DNA of 64,000 nucleotides, taken from positions 2,046,001-2,110,000 of the forward strand of contig NZ_MTJN01000002.1 of the NCBI RefSeq assembly GCF_002017865.1, written 5' to 3'. The stretch is from Rhodoferax fermentans (lineage in GTDB: Bacteria > Pseudomonadota > Gammaproteobacteria > Burkholderiales > Burkholderiaceae_C). Below the pieces are notes generated by a model, which was not told the origin of the DNA, did no database searches, and was given only the letters and a program-made list of their open reading frames with translations. This document shows positions 16,632 to 25,443 of this stretch, piece after piece. Position numbers and translations under genes: made by a program. Position 1 is the stretch's first letter, and every line of letters begins with the position of its first letter.

Positions 16632-17690
16632 ATGAAACTTGAACGCACGCGCGTCGATGTGATCGACTGCGCCAAAACCTATCCAGACGGCACCCGCGGC
16701 CTGTTTTCCACCACCTTGACCATTGAGCCCGGTGAAGTGCTGGCCTTGCTCGGCCCATCGGGCTGCGGCAAAACCACCTTGTTGCGTCTGATCGCGGGGC
16801 TGGAAACGCCAGACACGGGCAGCCGCATTGTGTTTGGCGGTGAAGAGGTGACGGCGCTGCCCATTGAGCGACGCAAAATTGGCATGGTGTTCCAGAGTTA
16901 TGCGCTGTTTCCGCACATGTCGGTCGAGGCCAATATCGGCTACGGTTTGCGCATCCACGGTGCCTCGGCAGACGAGCAGCGCCGTACCGTGGGTGAGTTG
17001 GTGGACATGGTTCGCCTGGGCGGGCTGGAGAAAAAACGCCCGGCCGAACTCTCCGGTGGCCAGCGCCAGCGTGTGGCCCTGGCGCGGGCGGTGGCCATGC
17101 GCCCGCGTGTTTTGCTGCTTGACGAGCCGCTGAGTGCGCTGGATGCCAAACTCAAAGAGTCACTGCGCGATGAACTCTCCGACCTGCTGCGCCGTCTGCA
17201 CATCACCGCCATCCACGTCACCCACGACCAGCAGGAAGCCTTGGCGATTGCTGATCGCCTGGCCGTCATGCAGGCCGGGCGCATTGTGCAGGTGGGTGAT
17301 GGCGAGACCTTGTACCGCCGCCCAGGCCATCCCTTTGTCGCGGCTTTTTTGGGCCGTGTGAACACCCTCCAGCGGGACACCCACGCGCTGGCGCGCAACC
17401 TGCTGCCACTCGGTGGTCTGATGCTGAAGTGCCCACCGGCACGGGCGGGTCAGCCTGTGTTGCTGGTGCGCCCGGAAGACATCCAGGTCGGCCCGGTGTT
17501 GGCCGACACCGGCCAGGCCGTGGTGCAGCGCCGCAGTTTTTTGGGGGACAGGGTGCAGCTCACGCTGGCGCTGGCCGATCAGGCCTTGCTGCAGGCCGAA
17601 GTGTTGCGGGACCACCCCGCCAAGGTTGGCGACACCGTGGGTATCCACATTGATGCCAACCGTTTGATGACCTGCGAAGAAAGCGTCTAA
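16632..17690 (+). CDS. ABC transporter ATP-binding protein
   Basis: About 352 residues with Walker A GPSGCGKTT, Q-loop in VFQSYALFPHMSV, signature LSGGQRQRVALARA, Walker B LLLDEP and switch His in HVTHDQQEA, followed by a C-terminal TOBE-like regulatory domain. This is the nucleotide-binding subunit of the importer encoded just upstream. The ATG at 16632 is chosen because the preceding 57 in-frame codons lie in repeat-like hairpin sequence and have no similarity to the family. Confidence 0.92.
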   Translation: MKLERTRVDVIDCAKTYPDGTRGLFSTTLTIEPGEVLALLGPSGCGKTTLLRLIAGLETPDTGSRIVFGGEEVTALPIERRKIGMVFQSYALFPHMSVEANIGYGLRIHGASADEQRRTVGELVDMVRLGGLEKKRPAELSGGQRQRVALARAVAMRPRVLLLDEPLSALDAKLKESLRDELSDLLRRLHITAIHVTHDQQEALAIADRLAVMQAGRIVQVGDGETLYRRPGHPFVAAFLGRVNTLQRDTHALARNLLPLGGLMLKCPPARAGQPVLLVRPEDIQVGPVLADTGQAVVQRRSFLGDRVQLTLALADQALLQAEVLRDHPAKVGDTVGIHIDANRLMTCEESV

Positions 17691-17696
17691 CACCGT

Positions 17697-18521
17697 ATGA
17701 GCACTCTTTTATTACAGCTCTCTGACCTGCACATTCGCGAACCCGGCCGCCTGGCTTATGGGCGGCTGGACACCGCGCCCTATTTGAGACAAGCGGTTGA
17801 CAGCATCTTGCGCCTGCCGCAGCGGCCAGATGCCGTGGTGCTGACGGGTGATTTGACGGACTTTGGTCGTGCCGATGAATACACCCACTTGCGCAGTCTG
17901 CTTGGGCGACTCACCCTGCCGCTTTACCTGATGCCCGGTAACCACGACAACCGTGAGCAGCTGCGCCAGAGTTTTCCCGAACACAGCTACTTGGGCAGTA
18001 CCGGTTTTGTGCAGTACAGCGTGGCCGTGGGTGATCTGCAACTGATCGCCCTCGACACACAGGTGGAAGGTGCCAGCCACGGCGGCCTGTGTGCCCAGCG
18101 CCTGCACTGGCTGGCCAACACACTCGACCAGCACCGCGACCGCCCGGTGGTGATTGCCATGCACCACCCGCCGTTTGCCACGCTGATTGGCCACATGGAC
18201 GACATTGGCCTGCTGCAAGGTGCAGCCGAACTGGAAGCCCTGGTGGCGCAGCACCCAAATGTGGAGCGCATCATTTGCGGCCACCTGCACCGCAGCATTC
18301 AGGTGCGTTTTGGCGGCACACTGGCCATGACCGCACCCTCACCAGCGCACCAGGTCTGTCTGGACCTGGCGCCCAACGCGGTCTCGGCTTGGACGCTGGA
18401 GCCACCCGGCTTTGCGCTGCATGCATTGAGCGACAGTGGGCAGCTGATCAGCCACCTGGTGGCCAGCGGCCACTTTGACGGGCCGTACCCATTTCACGAT
18501 GGCGGGCAACTGATCGACTGA
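17697..18521 (+). CDS. GpdQ-like metallophosphodiesterase
   Basis: The 274-residue protein has the calcineurin-like metal-binding motifs in order: QLSDLHI, GDLTDFGR, GNHDNR, MHHPPF and GHLH. The spacing and segments such as PLYLMPGNHDN match glycerophosphodiesterase GpdQ and related cyclic-nucleotide phosphodiesterases (CpdA/Rv0805 group). It starts six bases after the ATPase stop, so it is the last gene of the importer operon. No signal peptide is visible, so it should act in the cytoplasm on an imported phosphodiester. The exact substrate cannot be read from the sequence. Confidence 0.88.
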   Translation: MSTLLLQLSDLHIREPGRLAYGRLDTAPYLRQAVDSILRLPQRPDAVVLTGDLTDFGRADEYTHLRSLLGRLTLPLYLMPGNHDNREQLRQSFPEHSYLGSTGFVQYSVAVGDLQLIALDTQVEGASHGGLCAQRLHWLANTLDQHRDRPVVIAMHHPPFATLIGHMDDIGLLQGAAELEALVAQHPNVERIICGHLHRSIQVRFGGTLAMTAPSPAHQVCLDLAPNAVSAWTLEPPGFALHALSDSGQLISHLVASGHFDGPYPFHDGGQLID

Positions 18522-18548
18522 CAAGCCCACTATGTGCGCACCAACCCG

Positions 18549-19751
18549 TCAAAGCAGCGCACTTTTCGCCCCACGGCTCATCAGCATCAGACCACAGCCC
18601 AGCAACGCAAAACACACCACGGGCAGCACCATGCCCGGCCCACCGAAGGTTGAGATCACCAGGGCAAACAGAGGCGGTCCCAGCGTGGAGCCCAGATTGC
18701 CCATCTGTGCCACGGCCCCATTGGCGCGCGCCTGCACGGTGGGTTCATGGCTCAGGTAGGGAATCAAGGCAAAGGATGAGCCGCCCGCCAGACCCACGGT
18801 GTAGGTCAGCAACACCGCAACCGGCGCCATGCTGAGCCCCGAAATCAGACAGATACCCAAAGCCAGGCCGACCAACGCCATCGCTGTAAAAGCCCCCAGC
18901 ACAAGCCGCCTTGGCGCGACCAGAGATTGCGCCAGCCAGCCCGCAGAAAAGGTCCCGCTGATAGCGGCAAAGGGCAAGATGATCGCCACCCATGTGCGAT
19001 CAGCCCCGGCGTACTGGGGCACAAAAGTCAGCAAGGCAATGGCGGTGCTGGTGTAGCAAAAAAAGCACAGGCCAGGCAGGGCCGTCACCCAGTGTTGGTA
19101 GAGGCGCAGGTGCAGCATGGGCAAAGCGGCCAAGGTTGGCCAGGGCTGATCCTGTGCGGCGTCTTTCGGCAGCATGATCAGTACCAGCACAAACATCATC
19201 GCCAGCCCGGCAGCATGCACCCCAAAAAGGCCACTCAACTGAAAGTGCGCCAACACCCAGCCACCGCCCGCAGCGGTCAACGCAAACGCCACGGAAACAA
19301 AAGTGCTCCATAAACCCATGACCAGCGAATGGTGCCGCCGTGCACTTTGGCGAATGATCAGCACCGGGGCGGCCACCACCACCGCCAACTGGGAAAAGCC
19401 CTCGAACAAGCGCGTCAGCCACAACAACGGAAACGGTGGCATCAGTGCTTGCAACAAGGCAAGCACTGCACCCAGCCCCAAGCCCCATAGCAAGAGGCGT
19501 CGGTAGCCGATGGCGGGGGCACACAACCCGACGGTGACCCCCAAGATCAGGCCCACCGTGCCCACTGTCGACAAAATCCAGCCCATGGCTGTGGCCGTGG
19601 TGGCGTAAGTGGCCTGCAGGGTCTGAAAGGCAAAGGAAATTTTGGAGAACTGCATCGCTGCCAGCACGCCACATAACCACAAGGTGATGACCCTGGGCCA
19701 ATGGGTGGCTGATGAGGCAGCAGGGACGGAATCGGTCTTTGTGCTGGGCAT
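18549..19751 (-). CDS. MFS transporter
   Basis: About 400 residues with some twelve hydrophobic segments and the usual major facilitator layout, with a cytosolic-loop-like stretch (APAIGYRRLLLWGLGLG) after the second helix pair. The ATG at 19751 is chosen because the first helix follows it closely. The frame continues upstream across a palindrome and over the neighbouring regulator gene, which is not expected to be coding. The substrate is unknown. The Xre-type regulator gene just upstream on the same strand probably controls it. Confidence 0.85.
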   Translation of the reverse strand: MPSTKTDSVPAASSATHWPRVITLWLCGVLAAMQFSKISFAFQTLQATYATTATAMGWILSTVGTVGLILGVTVGLCAPAIGYRRLLLWGLGLGAVLALLQALMPPFPLLWLTRLFEGFSQLAVVVAAPVLIIRQSARRHHSLVMGLWSTFVSVAFALTAAGGGWVLAHFQLSGLFGVHAAGLAMMFVLVLIMLPKDAAQDQPWPTLAALPMLHLRLYQHWVTALPGLCFFCYTSTAIALLTFVPQYAGADRTWVAIILPFAAISGTFSAGWLAQSLVAPRRLVLGAFTAMALVGLALGICLISGLSMAPVAVLLTYTVGLAGGSSFALIPYLSHEPTVQARANGAVAQMGNLGSTLGPPLFALVISTFGGPGMVLPVVCFALLGCGLMLMSRGAKSALL

Positions 19752-19785
19752 GTGCCAATGTTCGCGTTGCGTCACGGGTGCGTCA

Positions 19786-19802
19786 ACGCATAACTTATGC
19801 GT
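19786..19802. promoter_or_regulatory. Palindrome between Xre regulator and MFS gene
   Basis: ACGCATAA, a single C, then TTATGCGT make an 8-bp perfect inverted repeat. It covers the stop codon of the Xre gene and lies 35 bases before the MFS start, with no T-run. It is therefore more like a regulator binding site than a terminator. The Xre protein is the obvious candidate ligand. Confidence 0.55.
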
Positions 19803-20367
19803 CACTTTGCACGGTGGTGCAGAGGCGCCCGGGCAAACCATTGGCCAGCCAAACACGCTCCCAGACCATGACGCTGCGGTGGATCTGCAGGCCCACGGTC
19901 TGCGCGGTACGCACATGCACCACCACCGGTGCAGGGGCCTCCTGCTCCCACCAGCCATTCGGCCCGAGCTGCTGCTCTGCCTGGGCGATGTCCTCGGTGG
20001 CAAATTGCCAGAGCGAGGTATGCAGCAGACCGGTTTCGGGAACACCCCACACTTGCTGACGGGATGGGGACGCCGCCAGCAATCGGTGATCGACATCGGT
20101 AATCAAATGTGTGGGCAAAGCGCAATGCCGAACCAGCCGCTGCAAGGCAGCATCCTGTGCCGGTGCCAGAGCCAAGGCATGCAACAAGGCCTGAATGGTC
20201 TTCTCTGACGGCGTGATGCTGCCCTGCTCCCAGCGCGACACCGTGGCTTGGTTCACGCCCGCCATGGCGGCTACGGCTTCCTGCTTCAAGGCTTTGATGC
20301 GACGCAACCGCTTGAGCCGCTTGCCAAACGATGGCAGGGACGCAATAACTTGAATGGCATGCGACAT
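19795..20367 (-). CDS. Xre-family helix-turn-helix regulator
   Basis: About 190 residues. A helix-turn-helix of the Xre/Cro type occupies roughly residues 17-70 (KQEAVAAMAGVNQATVSRWE). The C-terminal part resembles a PAS-like sensory region with no clear ligand. The ATG at 20367 is chosen because AAAGGG lies about nine bases upstream; an upstream in-frame ATG at 20397 lacks a good site. It is transcribed toward the MFS gene and is probably its regulator. Confidence 0.85.
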   Translation of the reverse strand: MSHAIQVIASLPSFGKRLKRLRRIKALKQEAVAAMAGVNQATVSRWEQGSITPSEKTIQALLHALALAPAQDAALQRLVRHCALPTHLITDVDHRLLAASPSRQQVWGVPETGLLHTSLWQFATEDIAQAEQQLGPNGWWEQEAPAPVVVHVRTAQTVGLQIHRSVMVWERVWLANGLPGRLCTTVQSDA

Positions 20368-20435
20368 GGCCAACCCTTTCTCAGGCTTGTTTAGCATGAG
20401 CCGCTGCCAGCCTGTGGCAAGAGCTCAGAGATCGA

Positions 20436-20596
20436 AGGATGCCGCCTGAGGGCTTGAACCCAACTTTGTCTCTGACTGCCGGGTTGGATGCCATCGCTTG
20501 GAGCAACCGACCCTTGCGCGCGCTGGCGGGCAGGCCAAGTGAGCAAGGTGGATGTTGCTGTCGTGTTCATGGTGGGAATGATACGTTTGCACCGGA
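20436..20596 (-). pseudogene. deoC relic with large internal deletion
   Basis: On the minus strand, the segment 20517-20596 matches the 5' end and leader of the intact deoC (12594-12673), including the start region and the sequence CATGGTGGGAATGATACG. The segment 20436-20507 matches deoC near 12016-12083, coding for the AARDKVGFKPSGGIRT region. The roughly 500 bases between these parts in deoC are missing, and the reading frame is not maintained. It is the remnant of a second deoC copy, or of a duplication followed by deletion. Identity is high enough that the alignment is clear by eye. Confidence 0.85.
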
Positions 20597-20751
20597 CACA
20601 CCAAGCGGGAGTGTTACGGCCATCGGTTGGCACTTACCCAAGATGGCCGGTCGTAGAATGTTTGCTCGCCGTGACAAATGTTCAAACACAGCAGGCATCA
20701 CGCGAACCAATCCCTCTGTCAGGCCTTGGTAGTTGACGCAGGAGAAGAATC

Positions 20752-21153
20752 GTGAAAGACCTCGTTTGGGACAAGATACTCAGCGTGGGGGTCACCGAGA
20801 TTGATGAAGACCATCACAAGCTGATCCACATCTTCAACATCCTCAACCACGCCATTTCAGACGGCGAATCCAAGGAGTACCTGGCGGCCACCTTGGACGA
20901 GCTGGTCTACTGCACAGTCTGGCATTTCAGCCACGAAGAGCGCCTGATGCTCAAACACCGTTATCCAGAAGCGCAAGACCACAAGGCCGAACACCAGGAA
21001 CTGATCCAGAGCGCCAAGGAGCTGCAACAACTGCTGCTCCAACCAGGCGTCTCTTTCGCCGAGGAACATGTGTTGTTTCTGGAGCAATGGTTAACCAAAC
21101 ACATCCTCACGGCGGATGGGCGCCTGGGAACGTTTTTGTCGCGGGTGATGTAG
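20752..21153 (+). CDS. Bacteriohemerythrin
   Basis: The 133-residue protein starts at a GTG after a clear AGGAGAAG ribosome-binding site. All seven di-iron ligands can be placed: His21, His58, Glu62, His77, His81, His117 and Asp122, in the order H, HxxxE, HxxxH, HxxxxD. It should bind O2 reversibly, as storage, delivery or sensing. It is a single-domain cytoplasmic form without a fused signalling domain. The 384 bases upstream hold only the deoC relic and then about 155 bases with no recognisable feature. Confidence 0.93.
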   Translation: MKDLVWDKILSVGVTEIDEDHHKLIHIFNILNHAISDGESKEYLAATLDELVYCTVWHFSHEERLMLKHRYPEAQDHKAEHQELIQSAKELQQLLLQPGVSFAEEHVLFLEQWLTKHILTADGRLGTFLSRVM

Positions 21154-21198
21154 GCGTCTTGCTGCGCCGCGCCAAGACTGGTTCGGGCCCGCCGCGCT

Positions 21199-21828
21199 TC
21201 AGGACGAATGGCGGCCCGGCGCCGCACCGTACAGTTTGCAGGTCAGCGCAAAGGCGCGTTCTGATCGGCGACCAATTTCTGTCTCGTCGCACGGCGGCAT
21301 CCGGCCCAGCGCCTGCCTCAACTGCGCCTCACCAAACAGCAAGGCGACATAAGTCTGCGCCGCATCGTCCGGCAACACGTCGGGCGCAAAGGTCTGCGTC
21401 TGAACCAGACGCGCCATCAGGGCACAGATCAGGGGGTAGATGCTGCCCCGACCGACATCATCGATGGCCTGGGCCAGCACCCCGGTTTCGGCAGCGTCGA
21501 TCACAGCGGCTCGGTTCATGATGATCGCGTGTTGGTCGGTGGTGAAACGCAGCAGGGTCGGCCCAAGCTCGGCCAATGCCTGCAGCGGATCGTGGCCCTC
21601 GCGCAGACCGAGTTCAAGTTGTTCCCGAACCACGCGGCCGTTCTCTTCGATGATGCCGCGAAACAACTCCTGCTTGTTGCGATACCAGGCATACAAGGTC
21701 TGGTTGGAGGCCTGCGCGCGCTTGGCGATCAGCAGCATGCTGGTCTTGCGATAGCCCAGTTCCTTGAGCAAGTCAAAGGCTGCGGCCTCAATCTGGGCAC
21801 GGCGATCGCTGCGGTCGTTCTCGTTCAT
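21199..21828 (-). CDS. TetR family transcriptional regulator
   Basis: About 209 residues with an N-terminal TetR helix-turn-helix (AFDLLKELGYRKTSMLLIAKRAQASNQTLYAWYRNKQELF) and an all-helical ligand-binding C-terminal part. The ATG at 21828 gives the usual short arm before the DNA-binding domain. It is divergent from a DUF6544-like membrane protein. Two palindromic sites lie in the gap and are the likely operators. Confidence 0.9.
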   Translation of the reverse strand: MNENDRSDRRAQIEAAAFDLLKELGYRKTSMLLIAKRAQASNQTLYAWYRNKQELFRGIIEENGRVVREQLELGLREGHDPLQALAELGPTLLRFTTDQHAIIMNRAAVIDAAETGVLAQAIDDVGRGSIYPLICALMARLVQTQTFAPDVLPDDAAQTYVALLFGEAQLRQALGRMPPCDETEIGRRSERAFALTCKLYGAAPGRHSS

Positions 21829-21879
21829 GGCAGGGGTTGAACCTTTCTGGCGCTTGATTCTGCTCTCTTGACAGCCGAG

Positions 21880-21926
21880 TGTACACACATGTACATTCTC
21901 AACACATCACGTGTACACGTGTGTAC
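21880..21926. promoter_or_regulatory. Palindromic GTAC-rich sites, candidate TetR operators
   Basis: Site 1 is TGTAC (21880-21884), six bases, then GTACA (21891-21895). Site 2 is the perfect 14-bp palindrome CACGTGTACACGTG (21908-21921), followed by another GTAC at 21922-21925. Both lie between the divergent TetR and DUF6544-like genes, spaced about 27 bases centre to centre. Confidence 0.65.
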
Positions 21927-21984
21927 TACTACCCATTCGGCCCCATGGTACAGACCCATACCCTGCGTACAGAAAGAGATCACC

Positions 21985-22833
21985 ATGAACAAGTTCATCA
22001 GGATCATCGGCCTCATATCCCTGGTATTTGTTTTGTCAGGCGTCACCTACGTCGCACTGCAGTCCAGCAGGACCGAAAGCGACATTGCCACATTCGAGGC
22101 ACGTGTTGCGGCCATCGGTCAGCGCAGCCCGGCGCCCACCTATGACCCGGCACGGCTTCAAAGCCTGCCCGCGCCTGTGCAGCGTTATGTCAGGTTCACG
22201 TTCAAGGGCACAGCACCGGGATATGCCGTGGTGCGCCTGTCTGCATCCGGTGAGTTCCGCCGTCCACGCACGGAGGGTTTCAACGCCACCACGGCCCAGC
22301 AAGTGATTGCCACGGGTGTGCCCGCGCTGATGTTCTCGGCCACAACGCCGGTCATACCCGGCGTCTGGGCCCGGGCCTACGATTTTTTCGCCGAGGGCGA
22401 GATGGCGATGAAGGCCAAGATCCTGTCCACACTCACCGTCGTTGACGAGAAGCAGACGCCACAGCTCAACCAGATCTCCCTGCGCCGCTGGCTGCTGGAA
22501 AGTGCGCTGTATCCGGCTGCGCTGTTGCCGGGTGGTCCGGTGACCTGGGAGGCCATTGACGATCACAGCGCCCGCGCGGTGGTGGCGTGGCACAGCTTGC
22601 GAGCGTCGATGGTTGCCCACTTTGCCGACGATGGCCAGATGACGCACATGGTCGCCGAAGCGGATGGTGACCTCTCCACGCCCTACCATGGTTCAGGCGA
22701 GCACGTGGCCCGCTCCAACTATCGGCTGATCGGCCACCAGATGATCCCCATGGCGTTCACGATCTCCCGCATGGCGGGCGGCAAGCTCTATCCCTTCTGG
22801 AAGGGCCAGGTCGACAACATCACCTTCGAGTAG
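21985..22833 (+). CDS. DUF6544/DUF6920-like membrane-anchored protein
   Basis: About 282 residues with one N-terminal membrane or signal-anchor helix (GLISLVFVLSGVTYVALQ) and an outer domain with the features of the DUF6544/DUF6920 group (LPAPVQRYVRF, RWLLESALYPAALLPG, WKGQVDNITFE). The function is unknown. The ATG at 21985 follows AAAGAGAT. The gene is divergent from the TetR regulator and probably under its control. The frame extends upstream, but over the operator palindromes. Confidence 0.75.
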   Translation: MNKFIRIIGLISLVFVLSGVTYVALQSSRTESDIATFEARVAAIGQRSPAPTYDPARLQSLPAPVQRYVRFTFKGTAPGYAVVRLSASGEFRRPRTEGFNATTAQQVIATGVPALMFSATTPVIPGVWARAYDFFAEGEMAMKAKILSTLTVVDEKQTPQLNQISLRRWLLESALYPAALLPGGPVTWEAIDDHSARAVVAWHSLRASMVAHFADDGQMTHMVAEADGDLSTPYHGSGEHVARSNYRLIGHQMIPMAFTISRMAGGKLYPFWKGQVDNITFE

Positions 22834-22939
22834 CGGTGACAACTCCGGGAGCTCTTTCGCGACAGCTGCAGGTGGCGCATTGGCTTTTTTGCCACAGCCT
22901 GTTCATGTTTCCTTGATCCAGCGTTGCTAGACTCAAGCC

Positions 22940-23608
22940 ATGACCTCGTGGTTTGAATCTGTCGACATCTACTGCGAGCGGCTGGGCCCCGGCTTCTGGG
23001 CCGAACCGGCCAACGCGCTGTCCAACCTGGCCTTTGTCGCTGCAGGTCTGTGGTTCTATGGGCAAGCGCACCGGTTGCAGTCAGACAGGTGGGTCAAGGT
23101 CTTGGCGCTGTGGGTGGTGGCCATCGGCATCGGCTCGTTTCTGTTCCATACCTTTGCCAATCACATCACCGAACTGCTTGATGTGGTGCCCATTTGGAGC
23201 TTCGTTGCCGTCTACATCGTCTTTGCCTTGCGCCGCATGTTTGGCTTCTCCTGGGTCAGGGTGCTGCGGGTGCTGGCCGTCACCCTGGTTGTGGTTGGGG
23301 TGATGGTCAATCTGTTCATGGGCAACAACGATGGAGCCTTGAACGGGTCACTGCAATACCTGCCGGCCTTGATCGCATTGGTGGTGTTCAGCGTCGCACT
23401 GAAGTCCAGTCAGAAGGACGGTGCGGGTTATGTCGTGGCTGCCACGGCCACGTTTCTGGTGTCGCTGGCATTCAGAACCCTTGACCGCGATCTGTGCCCA
23501 AGCTGGTCCCTGGGCACGCATTTTCTCTGGCATGTGTTCAACGCACTGATGCTTGCTTTCCTGCTGGCAGCGGCACTTCGGCATCGCCGCGCCGGTTTGG
23601 GTGGCTGA
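22940..23608 (+). CDS. Ceramidase-domain membrane protein
   Basis: The 222-residue protein has about six or seven hydrophobic helices and the alkaline-ceramidase/CREST signature: WFESVDIYCERLGPGFWAEP and ALSNLAF near the N-terminus, FLFHTFAN in the middle and HFLWHVFNA near the C-terminus, which carry the metal-binding His residues. Eukaryotic relatives hydrolyse ceramide. The bacterial substrate is unknown. It stands alone on its strand, with 106 unremarkable bases before it. Confidence 0.85.
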   Translation: MTSWFESVDIYCERLGPGFWAEPANALSNLAFVAAGLWFYGQAHRLQSDRWVKVLALWVVAIGIGSFLFHTFANHITELLDVVPIWSFVAVYIVFALRRMFGFSWVRVLRVLAVTLVVVGVMVNLFMGNNDGALNGSLQYLPALIALVVFSVALKSSQKDGAGYVVAATATFLVSLAFRTLDRDLCPSWSLGTHFLWHVFNALMLAFLLAAALRHRRAGLGG

Positions 23609-23793
23609 GGACATGGCCCCAGAATCACCCGAAAAGCTGTTCATTGCAGCGAACCGGGCAAGCCCCAACTGGCACACGCCTGATCGACCCGTTGACCGTC
23701 ATGGCACGGCAATGGCTGACAGCGGAGAACCACCGCCTGTCCAAGCCCGTGCCTGCACAATAGCGCCCTATCTCGACACAAGGAAAGCACAGC

Positions 23794-24780
23794 ATGTTCA
23801 AAGGCATTCTCATCACCAAAGGCGACGCGGGCTATTTGGCTCAGCTTCAGTCCATCGACGATTCGGTGTTGCCCGAAGGTGATGTCCAGGTGCAGGTGGC
23901 CTGGTCCACCCTCAATTACAAGGATGGCCTGGCCATCACCGGCAAGTCGCCCGTGGTGCGTCGTTTCCCAATGGTTCCGGGCATCGACTTTGCAGGCACC
24001 GTCACCCACAGCAGCCATGCTGCCTGGAAGGTCGGTGACAAGGTGGTCCTCAATGGTTGGGGTGTGGGTGAAACCCATTGTGGTGGTCTGGCCCAGGTGG
24101 CGCGGGTCAAGGGTGACTGGTTGGTGCCTTTGCCCGCCGCCTTCACCGAGCGCCAGGCCATGGCCATTGGCACCGCCGGTTACACCGCGATGCTGTGTGT
24201 GTTGGCGCTGGAGCGTCATGGCATCAAACCCGCCGATGGCGAGATTCTGGTCACCGGTGCCAACGGGGGTGTGGGCAGTGTGGCCATCGCTTTGCTGGCC
24301 AAACTGGGCTACACCGTGGTGGCATCTACCGGGCGTCTGGCGGAATCGGACTACCTCAAAACATTGGGCGCAGCCCAAGTCATGGACCGTGCTGAGCTGT
24401 CGGCGCCGGGCAAAGCCATTGGCAAGGAGCGCTGGGCCGGTGTCATCGACACCGTAGGCAGCCACACCCTGGCCAATGCCTGCGCCACCACCAAGTACAA
24501 CGGCGCCGTGGCGGCCTGCGGGCTGGCCGGTGGCATGGACTTCCCGGCCACGGTGGCGCCCTTTATCTTGCGCGGTGTCACGCTCTATGGCATTGACAGC
24601 GTGATGGCGCCGCTGGCTGTGCGCCTGCAAGCCTGGGAGCGCCTGGCGCGTGACCTGGATGTGAGCAAGCTGGAAGCCATGACACGTGAGATCAGACTGG
24701 ACCAGGCCATCGATGTCGCTGCTGAACTGCTGCAGGGTCAGGTGCGCGGGCGCGTGGTGGTGGATGTGGCGGGCAGCTGA
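23794..24780 (+). CDS. acuI: Acrylyl-CoA reductase / YhdH family quinone-like oxidoreductase
   Basis: The 328-residue medium-chain dehydrogenase has the AcuI/YhdH pattern: [19 protein letters not shown] near the N-terminus, PGIDFAGTV, and a Rossmann [10 protein letters not shown] nucleotide-binding loop. Catalytic zinc ligands are absent, as expected for the quinone-oxidoreductase branch. Family members reduce acryloyl-CoA to propionyl-CoA with NADPH. ACAAGGAAAG upstream gives a ribosome-binding site. The 185 bases before it contain nothing recognisable. Confidence 0.85.
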   Translation: MFKGILITKGDAGYLAQLQSIDDSVLPEGDVQVQVAWSTLNYKDGLAITGKSPVVRRFPMVPGIDFAGTVTHSSHAAWKVGDKVVLNGWGVGETHCGGLAQVARVKGDWLVPLPAAFTERQAMAIGTAGYTAMLCVLALERHGIKPADGEILVTGANGGVGSVAIALLAKLGYTVVASTGRLAESDYLKTLGAAQVMDRAELSAPGKAIGKERWAGVIDTVGSHTLANACATTKYNGAVAACGLAGGMDFPATVAPFILRGVTLYGIDSVMAPLAVRLQAWERLARDLDVSKLEAMTREIRLDQAIDVAAELLQGQVRGRVVVDVAGS

Positions 24781-24814
24781 GACAACTGGACGGATCGCGT
24801 TTTGCTCAAGCTCA

Positions 24815-25441
24815 ATGGCCCGTATGAACCCACAAAAACGTCTTAGCCTCGGTTTGATCGGTCTGGCCTGCCTGCTGGCCCTGCCAGCTTTGGCACAACT
24901 GCCCCAGCGCAACCTGATTGTGGATGTGCGGCAGGTCGAAGCGGGCAGTGACGGAGGTTACTCGGTCAGCACCAAATCGCGTGAGGCGCTGATGACGGCG
25001 CAAACGGTCAGCGTGCGTAATGGCGAAAAAGCCAGCTTCCATGTGTCCAAGTCCATGCCGATGCAGTGGGTGCAATCGGTCTCGGTGCAAAGCGCTTCGA
25101 TGGCGGCGCCCGGCGTGTCTGCGTCCAACACGGGTGGTGGTGTAACCAATGGTCTGGTGTGGCTGGAAGCGGGTCAGAGCCTGCAGGTGCAGCCGCATTG
25201 GCCTGGTGGCAAACAGCCGGTGCGCCTGGAGATCGACGTGCAGTCGACCAGTGTGGGCCACCGCACCGGAGCCGAGCTGCCTGACCAGAGCAAAAGCCAG
25301 CTGGTCACCACGGTGAATGCACCGCTGGGCCAATGGGTCACCGTGGCCATCAGTGGCAGTGCCTCACAAGCCGGGGTGTACAGCAGCCAGACCGCCGCCA
25401 ACAGCCAGCGTCTGCTGCAGATTCGGGTGCTGGCGCCCTGA
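24815..25441 (+). CDS. Hypothetical secreted protein
   Basis: About 208 residues with a clear Sec signal peptide (LGLIGLACLLALPALAQ). The mature part is rich in Ser, Thr, Val and Gln, without Cys, and predicts mostly beta structure. It contains VRNGEKASFHVSKS and LGQWVTVAISG, repeating a style seen in secretin-associated or periplasmic beta proteins, but I do not recognise the family. Start is ATG 24815 or ATG 24824. It begins 35 bases after acuI, so it may be co-transcribed, and it converges with the SLOG gene two bases away. Confidence 0.75.
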   Translation: MARMNPQKRLSLGLIGLACLLALPALAQLPQRNLIVDVRQVEAGSDGGYSVSTKSREALMTAQTVSVRNGEKASFHVSKSMPMQWVQSVSVQSASMAAPGVSASNTGGGVTNGLVWLEAGQSLQVQPHWPGGKQPVRLEIDVQSTSVGHRTGAELPDQSKSQLVTTVNAPLGQWVTVAISGSASQAGVYSSQTAANSQRLLQIRVLAP

Positions 25442-25443
25442 AA

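Noticed and set aside
20391..20633. 80-codon minus-strand frame covering the deoC relic
   Set aside because: It is the decayed deoC fragment read through; the frame does not follow deoC along its length.
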